A stretch of DNA of 64,000 bases from Belliella filtrata. Its GTDB lineage: Bacteria > Bacteroidota > Bacteroidia > Cytophagales > Cyclobacteriaceae. Below are positions 59,577 through 64,000 of this stretch, one piece after another. The DNA lies in assembly GCF_022549775.1 (NCBI RefSeq), contig NZ_JAKZGP010000001.1:248001-312000 (forward strand), in the 5' to 3' direction. Position 1 is the stretch's first letter. Each line of letters opens with the position of its first letter. A program made the translations under genes and the position numbers. The notes under the pieces are model-generated. The model ran no database searches and was not told the origin of the DNA. It saw only the letters and a list, made by a program, of their open reading frames with translations.

Positions 59577-60239
59577 TTATCGTATGTCTAGGACGCTTAC
59601 TTCGATTTTGGCAATTGACCAGCTTTCATCACAAAGTGGTTCGAATGCATTGGTTTGTTTTAATTCATCCCCCATAGTGATTTTGAGTTCATTTTTGGAA
59701 TGTGGATAAGTTTTGGTGATGGTATACCTTGTTGTGCCGTTTGGATTTCCAGCAAGTGCACACAGTCCAGGGATATTTGTTTGAGTGGCTCCTTGCTTAG
59801 GAAAATTTTGTTTGGGAAATTCATCTGGATAGGACTGTCTAAGGCAATAAGTAGACTCACACACGGTATTGGAAAAAGTAGTTCTATAGACTTCCTGATC
59901 ATCTAATTTATAATACCAAAAATCAGGACCAGAGACACCATCTTCGACATTTCCGTCCCATGAATCATGAGCCAGCACTTCAATGGTTACTTTGACAGCA
60001 TTGTGTGAAGGCAAATCTGGGATTTTTACCCATACTTCTTCATTGTTATAAAAGCCCATTATGGTATCATTTTGAAAAATAAAAAGCCTTGAGTTGTTGA
60101 AATTCCTCAGGTCTAACTGACCAAAGTTATTAGAATATACCATTTGCTCACTTCTCAACCTGTCTTCACATGAACTTATCATACAAATGAAAAAAAGGCC
60201 TATTAAGGAAAAAGATAGTTTTTTTAAAATTGGGGACAT
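59577..60239 (-). CDS. Hypothetical lipoprotein with calcium-binding-like loop
   Basis: This 220-aa protein has a lipoprotein signal (IGLFFICMISSCEDR). The mature region begins SNNFGQLDLRNFNNSRLF and includes LAHDSWDGNVEDGVSGPDFWYY, an Asp/Gly-rich loop like those of calcium-binding lectin or C2-type folds, and FCYxxC-like cysteines (VCESTYCLRQ). The N-terminal half resembles the Ig/lectin-like modules that hold glycans, but this is pattern only. It is transcribed just upstream of the Wzi-like gene on the minus strand. Confidence 0.75.
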   Translation of the reverse strand: MSPILKKLSFSLIGLFFICMISSCEDRLRSEQMVYSNNFGQLDLRNFNNSRLFIFQNDTIMGFYNNEEVWVKIPDLPSHNAVKVTIEVLAHDSWDGNVEDGVSGPDFWYYKLDDQEVYRTTFSNTVCESTYCLRQSYPDEFPKQNFPKQGATQTNIPGLCALAGNPNGTTRYTITKTYPHSKNELKITMGDELKQTNAFEPLCDESWSIAKIEVSVLDIR

Positions 60240-60412
60240 CGATCTCTATTAGTTTAAGCTAACTGAATTTTAAAATGTTCTCTTTGGGAAGTCTGAATAC
60301 AAATAAACGAAATAAAACTGCAAATCGTCTTATTTTCCTTTAGATAAGGCTTGAAATTACATTGCAAGCCTATTAATTATGTCTAATTTAGCCCTTCAAA
60401 CCTTGATAAATT

Positions 60413-61507
60413 ATGGCTTTAATCACTTTGGTAGCTGGGGCAAGACCTAATTTTATGAAAATTGCTCCTATCATTCATCAGCTTTTGGCTAGCATGGATT
60501 CGCTTCCTAACTTGAAGTATCGTTTGGTACATACAGGTCAGCACTATGATCAAAAGATGTCTGGTGATTTTTTTGAACAACTTCATATCCCCTCGCCTCA
60601 TGTCAATCTTGGTGCTGGAGGAGGCTCGCAAGCAGAACAGACAGCTGCGGTTATGTTGGCATTCGAGAAGGAACTTATTGCAAATCGACCAGCTCTTGTT
60701 ATTGTAGTAGGGGATGTCACATCTACCTTGGCATGTACCATAACAGCTAAAAAGCTACTCATCGATGTCGCACATGTGGAAGGTGGTATCAGGTCTGGCG
60801 ACATGACCATGCCAGAGGAGATCAATCGTATCGTGACCGATAGTATCACTGATCATTTTTTTACAACTTCCAAGTTAGCCAATGACAACTTAATTTCAAG
60901 CGGAGTACCACAAGAGAAAATTCATTTAGTGGGAAATACGATGATAGATACTTTGATTGCCAATCAGCCCAGATTTTCTAGGCCGGAGGGAGAGGTGTTT
61001 GACCGATTAGAAAAGAGAAAATACTTCGTGTTGACAATGCACAGGCCAGCAAATGTAGATCAGCAAGAAAAGCTGAAGGCAATGATTGATGCTATCATGA
61101 TGGTTACAGCCAGTATGCCTGTAATATTTCCTGTCCACCCAAGAACAGCTACCAATATGAGAGAATTAGGGATTTCTTACCCAAGCTTACATATGGTAGA
61201 TCCATTGGGTTACTTAGAGTTTAACTATTTGGTGGAAAATGCCTTTGCCGTTATAACTGATTCTGGAGGAATTACTGAAGAGGCTTCGGTTATGAATGTA
61301 CCTTGTTTAACTTTGAGAGACAATACCGAAAGACCTGAAACAATCACCCTAGGTACAAATGAACTCGTAGGTACCAATCCTGATAATCTGAAACCATTCT
61401 TGCAGAAGTTGATGAAAGGAGAATGGAAATCTTATCAAGGTATACCGCTTTGGGATGGCAATGCTGCTCGTAGAATTGTGGACAAAGTGATAGAATTGTA
61501 TATATGA
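60413..61507 (+). CDS. wecB: UDP-N-acetylglucosamine 2-epimerase
   Basis: This 364-aa enzyme shows VAGARPNFMKIAPIIHQL, HTGQHYDQKMSGDFF, VEGGIRSGDMTMPEEINR, VLTMHRPANVDQQ and AVITDSGGITEEASVMNVP, the full WecB/RffE pattern with catalytic Asp, Glu and His positions. It converts UDP-GlcNAc to UDP-ManNAc for surface polysaccharide. It is a single plus-strand gene, divergent from the Wzi pair, with about 170 bases between start codons. Confidence 0.96.
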   Translation: MALITLVAGARPNFMKIAPIIHQLLASMDSLPNLKYRLVHTGQHYDQKMSGDFFEQLHIPSPHVNLGAGGGSQAEQTAAVMLAFEKELIANRPALVIVVGDVTSTLACTITAKKLLIDVAHVEGGIRSGDMTMPEEINRIVTDSITDHFFTTSKLANDNLISSGVPQEKIHLVGNTMIDTLIANQPRFSRPEGEVFDRLEKRKYFVLTMHRPANVDQQEKLKAMIDAIMMVTASMPVIFPVHPRTATNMRELGISYPSLHMVDPLGYLEFNYLVENAFAVITDSGGITEEASVMNVPCLTLRDNTERPETITLGTNELVGTNPDNLKPFLQKLMKGEWKSYQGIPLWDGNAARRIVDKVIELYI

Positions 61508-61580
61508 TTCAGAGGTATTGTTAGCCCTGCATTCTAAACATGAAGAAATCATCATCAAGTTGACTTAATGGTTTCATGCT

Positions 61581-62042
61581 TCAGTCTAAGGCTAGTGCTT
61601 TCAAAGCTGCTTCAGCAATGATCCCATCTTGTGCCGAAGTCACACCAGAGATACCTATGGCTCCTATGATTTGCCCATCCTTAAATATTGGCAAACCACC
61701 CTCTACGGCTGTTATAGGCATAGTATTTAAATGTACAGCACCGCCTTTGATCATGTCTTCAAATACTTTTGTAGACCTTTTGAACTCAAAGGCAGTTTTG
61801 GCTTTGAGTTGCGCTACCTCAATACTACCTATCTGAGTGCCGTCCATTTTTTTGAGTAAAACAAGATTACCTCCTTGATCCAAAATGGTGATGACGACAT
61901 TCCAGTTTTCAGATGTGGCCTTCTCTTGAGCTGCATTTGCGATTTTGTTAGCAAGGTCAAGATTAAGGACTGGCTGAGTTTGAGCATTTGCAATATATGC
62001 AGTCAGTATGATTGTTAGTAAAGTGCTAAGAAGACGTTTCAT
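61581..62042 (-). CDS. GlcG/HbpS family exported protein
   Basis: This 153-aa protein has a signal peptide (LLSTLLTIILTAYIANAQ) followed by a GlcG/HbpS domain: ALANKIANAAQEKATSENWNV-like LDLANKIANAAQEKA, VVITILDQGGNLVLLKKMDG, KAKTAFEFKRST, and IIGAIGISGVTSAQDGIIAEAAL. HbpS binds haem and works with a sensor kinase in Streptomyces; GlcG is linked to glycolate use. The exact role here is unknown. The exported form without a partner kinase is the common one in Bacteroidota. Confidence 0.9.
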   Translation of the reverse strand: MKRLLSTLLTIILTAYIANAQTQPVLNLDLANKIANAAQEKATSENWNVVITILDQGGNLVLLKKMDGTQIGSIEVAQLKAKTAFEFKRSTKVFEDMIKGGAVHLNTMPITAVEGGLPIFKDGQIIGAIGISGVTSAQDGIIAEAALKALALD

Positions 62043-62214
62043 TATTTTTGCTTTTATGTTCTATTTGCTAAAATCCGAATTTTCTACCCAAGCTCCCAGT
62101 TTTTTTGCTTCTAATTCTAATCGGTCGATTTGATATGAATCATTTGCACTGCTTTTATCCTCGTAATTTTTTTACCAACTAATTGATTGGTATATTGTGC
62201 CAAACTTTAAGCTA

Positions 62215-63381
62215 ATGAGAAATCTACTTTACTTGCTCTTTCTGATATTCACTTACATAGCATGTAACCCAAAGAGTAAAAATTCTGATCTGGACAAAGA
62301 GTTTACATTTGAAGCAGTAGACTCACTGGTGATAGACATGATGGACCCAGTCAAAATCATAGATTATCATCCTCAGAAAGAGATTTATTTAGCGGTGAAG
62401 TTTCCGAGTATGGAAGGGCATTATTATATTTTGGACAAGAATGGAAGTGTTTTAGCCGAAAATGAGCTTTCTGAAGGTCCAGATGCTTTTGGTTTGGTAT
62501 TGGTTCGTGGAGGGTTTGTAGGAGATGAAATCTTGTTGGTCAGTGAGGGGCAGACTTTTGTATATGACCTTAATCTAAAACAATTGAGAAAGTATCCTTT
62601 TGAGCAAGGTGTAAGAATTAGAATGGTACATTATAACAGAGATAATCTGAGTACCTTTCAATCATCAGATGGAACTGTTAAGGCACTTGTAAATCTGAAC
62701 GACGCCTATTTACAACCATATCCAGAGGATTATTATGACACCTTGAATCTTGTCCACCTAATGGATATTCAGTCTGGAAGCATTACGAAAGGTGGCTCAT
62801 ATACTGAAAACAGTATGTTCAGATCAGGAAGATTTTTCCCTTTCATGGACAAACCCGTTTATTTTTCTGATCCTGAATCAAAGTATATCTCTATGATTGC
62901 TTTTGGAGACTCTATTTTATATCAAATAGATCCCAATGAAGACTTCAAAACCGTAGACAAAATCTTCATGGATAGGATAGGAAGTGACAAAATCATCGAT
63001 TTACCCATGAGTGATGCTTCCTATGCTACAGTACGTGAGCATCGAGGTGAGAATATCAAGATGGGTGGAATGTTTGACGGGATAGTAGGACAAGGAGATG
63101 AATTCCTTGTAGCATACAAAACAGGGATCAATCCAAACTTGAAATATGAGGGTGAAGATGAAGCATTGAGACGTTTGGAAGATGAGTCCAAGAAGAGATA
63201 TTATTACTATATCAAAGATGGAAAGAGAGTGGGTAAACCCATACTCTGGGAGGAGCCAGGAAGTCTATTGATCAACGTGGGCAACAATCGATACCTCCAA
63301 TACGGAGATCAAGGAGATCTTCACGACTTTGAGAAAGATTATCAATGCTATTATATTTTTGAGTTAAGGGAAAAGCAATAA
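62215..63381 (+). CDS. Lipoprotein of the DUF4221 / six-bladed propeller type
   Basis: From the ATG at 62215 the product is 388 aa with a lipoprotein signal (YLLFLIFTYIACNPK). The mature region has repeated short beta units with aromatic ends (EGHYYILDKNG, FVYDLNLKQLRKY, VYFSDPESKYISMIAFGD) that look like six-bladed beta-propeller lipoproteins of Bacteroidota. No catalytic residues are evident. It is a lone gene between the GlcG-like and methyltransferase genes, both on the other strand. The GTG at 62197 in frame would add six residues. Confidence 0.75.
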   Translation: MRNLLYLLFLIFTYIACNPKSKNSDLDKEFTFEAVDSLVIDMMDPVKIIDYHPQKEIYLAVKFPSMEGHYYILDKNGSVLAENELSEGPDAFGLVLVRGGFVGDEILLVSEGQTFVYDLNLKQLRKYPFEQGVRIRMVHYNRDNLSTFQSSDGTVKALVNLNDAYLQPYPEDYYDTLNLVHLMDIQSGSITKGGSYTENSMFRSGRFFPFMDKPVYFSDPESKYISMIAFGDSILYQIDPNEDFKTVDKIFMDRIGSDKIIDLPMSDASYATVREHRGENIKMGGMFDGIVGQGDEFLVAYKTGINPNLKYEGEDEALRRLEDESKKRYYYYIKDGKRVGKPILWEEPGSLLINVGNNRYLQYGDQGDLHDFEKDYQCYYIFELREKQ

Positions 63382-63398
63382 GTTACCTTATTGATATT

Positions 63399-64000
63399 TC
63401 ATAGATTATGTGCAACATAAGATTTAGATAGCCCTAGGAAGTTCTCTTTATATATAGTTGCATTTGGGAAAAGAGATTTTACCTCATTCAAAGAGAGAAG
63501 CCTGATTTCATCTAAATATTGCTTGGCTACAGCATTCTCCCAGCGTTGGAACCTGCTGATTTTAGTTTTAGTCAATAAAAAGTATGTTAGTTGCTTTGGT
63601 AAAAATTGAACGAAAGGCAAAGCATAATGGGCTTCAACTGGGAAAAACTTGTTAGGAGTTTGTATAAAAAATTTCTTACCAACTCTCATACATTCATTGG
63701 CCATTTTTTGCTGGTTTTCAAAAGTGTATAAATGTTCAATCACCGAATTAGAGAAAACAAGGTCAAACGTGTCTGTTTCAAATTCTGATAGATCTGTAGC
63801 ATCACCCTTGATAGCTTTTAGCCTTGGATGACTAATGTCTGTAGCTTCCAGATTCAATAAAGTAATCTCTACCTGATATTCATTTAAAAAATTTTTGTCT
63901 TTCCAAAAATATTCTGCGCCACCCACATCTAAGATTTTTATAGGTGACCCTAGGTTGAAATTTTGCTGCATTAATTTTTCAAATGCAAAAAAACGTCTAC
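63399..64000 (-). CDS. Class I SAM methyltransferase, 5' end outside window
   Basis: The frame is open from 63399 to the window edge, so the start is unknown; the ATG at 63971 is preceded by in-frame RRFFAFEKL, and family members normally have such a segment before the Rossmann motif, so the true start is beyond 64000. Visible motifs are GSPIKILDVGGAEYFWKDKN (motif I), LLNLEATDISHPRLKAIKGDATDL, and FDLVFSNSVIEHLYTFENQ (motif IV). It resembles methyltransferases of polysaccharide loci; the substrate is unknown. Confidence 0.85.
   Translation of the reverse strand, partial: RRFFAFEKLMQQNFNLGSPIKILDVGGAEYFWKDKNFLNEYQVEITLLNLEATDISHPRLKAIKGDATDLSEFETDTFDLVFSNSVIEHLYTFENQQKMANECMRVGKKFFIQTPNKFFPVEAHYALPFVQFLPKQLTYFLLTKTKISRFQRWENAVAKQYLDEIRLLSLNEVKSLFPNATIYKENFLGLSKSYVAHNL

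Noticed and set aside
1-64000. CRISPR arrays, insertion sequences, integrases, phage genes
   Set aside because: No regularly spaced direct repeats and no transposase, integrase or phage structural proteins were found in the window.

Overview
The window looks like a chromosomal segment of a pigmented, polysaccharide-coated bacterium of the phylum Bacteroidota, most likely order Cytophagales (a Cyclobacteriaceae/Algoriphagus-like organism). The evidence is: no Shine-Dalgarno sequences; promoters of the Bacteroidota form (TTTG/TTG, about 19-21 bp, TAnnTTTG); TonB-dependent receptors with carboxypeptidase-regulatory N-termini; the gliding lipoprotein family GldB; DUF3127, DUF4286, DUF4403 and fasciclin lipoproteins; a bacillithiol-type YtxJ; and a carotenoid gene set that fits flexixanthin-type pigments. 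This assignment is inference from gene content. No transposase, prophage or CRISPR array was seen.

Layout. 1-3.2 kb: start of an exopolysaccharide export operon (SLBB exporter, Wzz-like chain-length protein) behind a promoter flanked by two dyads. 3.2-10.3 kb: radical SAM/SPASM protein, PLP decarboxylase, and a TPR / phosphosulfolactate synthase / DUF368 (polyprenyl-phosphate translocase family) / AroE run. 10.5-12.8 kb: sugar genes (SDR, CpsB-type PHP phosphatase, RfbC). 12.9-15 kb: HflX, then two tandem tRNA-like genes with an apparent GUC anticodon and a variable region of about 55 nt, with their own promoter and terminator. 15-24.7 kb: MtgA, methyltransferase, MaoC, a CrtD-type carotenoid desaturase, DUF4403, YtxJ, two fasciclin proteins, GldB. 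24.7-28.4 kb: glycosyltransferase, asparagine synthetase, Nth. 28.7-31.8 kb: hydrolase, ECF-type sigma factor with a 77-aa partner, DUF3127. 31.7-38.3 kb: purine genes (purK-purE, purM), a membrane-bound MutS-like ATPase, a ceramidase-like hydrolase. 38.3-47.4 kb: TatD, TcdA, an outer-membrane barrel protein, a third fasciclin protein, CsaA, Rieske protein, Tag, TspO, DUF4286.

47.4-54.2 kb is a compact carotenoid cluster: cruF, crtZ, a CarH-type B12 photoreceptor-regulator, an ECF sigma factor, crtI, crtB, ispH, crtW. With the distant crtD (17.3-18.8 kb) it supplies every tailoring step of flexixanthin; GGPP synthase and lycopene cyclase are not in the window. The CarH-type protein has the cobalamin photosensor signature W-x9-EH, and the sigma gene has a near-consensus promoter downstream of a palindromic candidate operator, so light control of pigment synthesis is likely. 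54.3-64 kb: TonB-dependent receptor, Omp85-like protein, Wzi-like capsule protein, WecB, GlcG/HbpS-like protein, and a methyltransferase cut by the window end.

The most unusual object is the tandem tRNA-like pair at 14.56-14.86 kb. Differences between the two copies in the variable arm largely preserve base pairing, including one compensated pair, which argues for a functional structured RNA.
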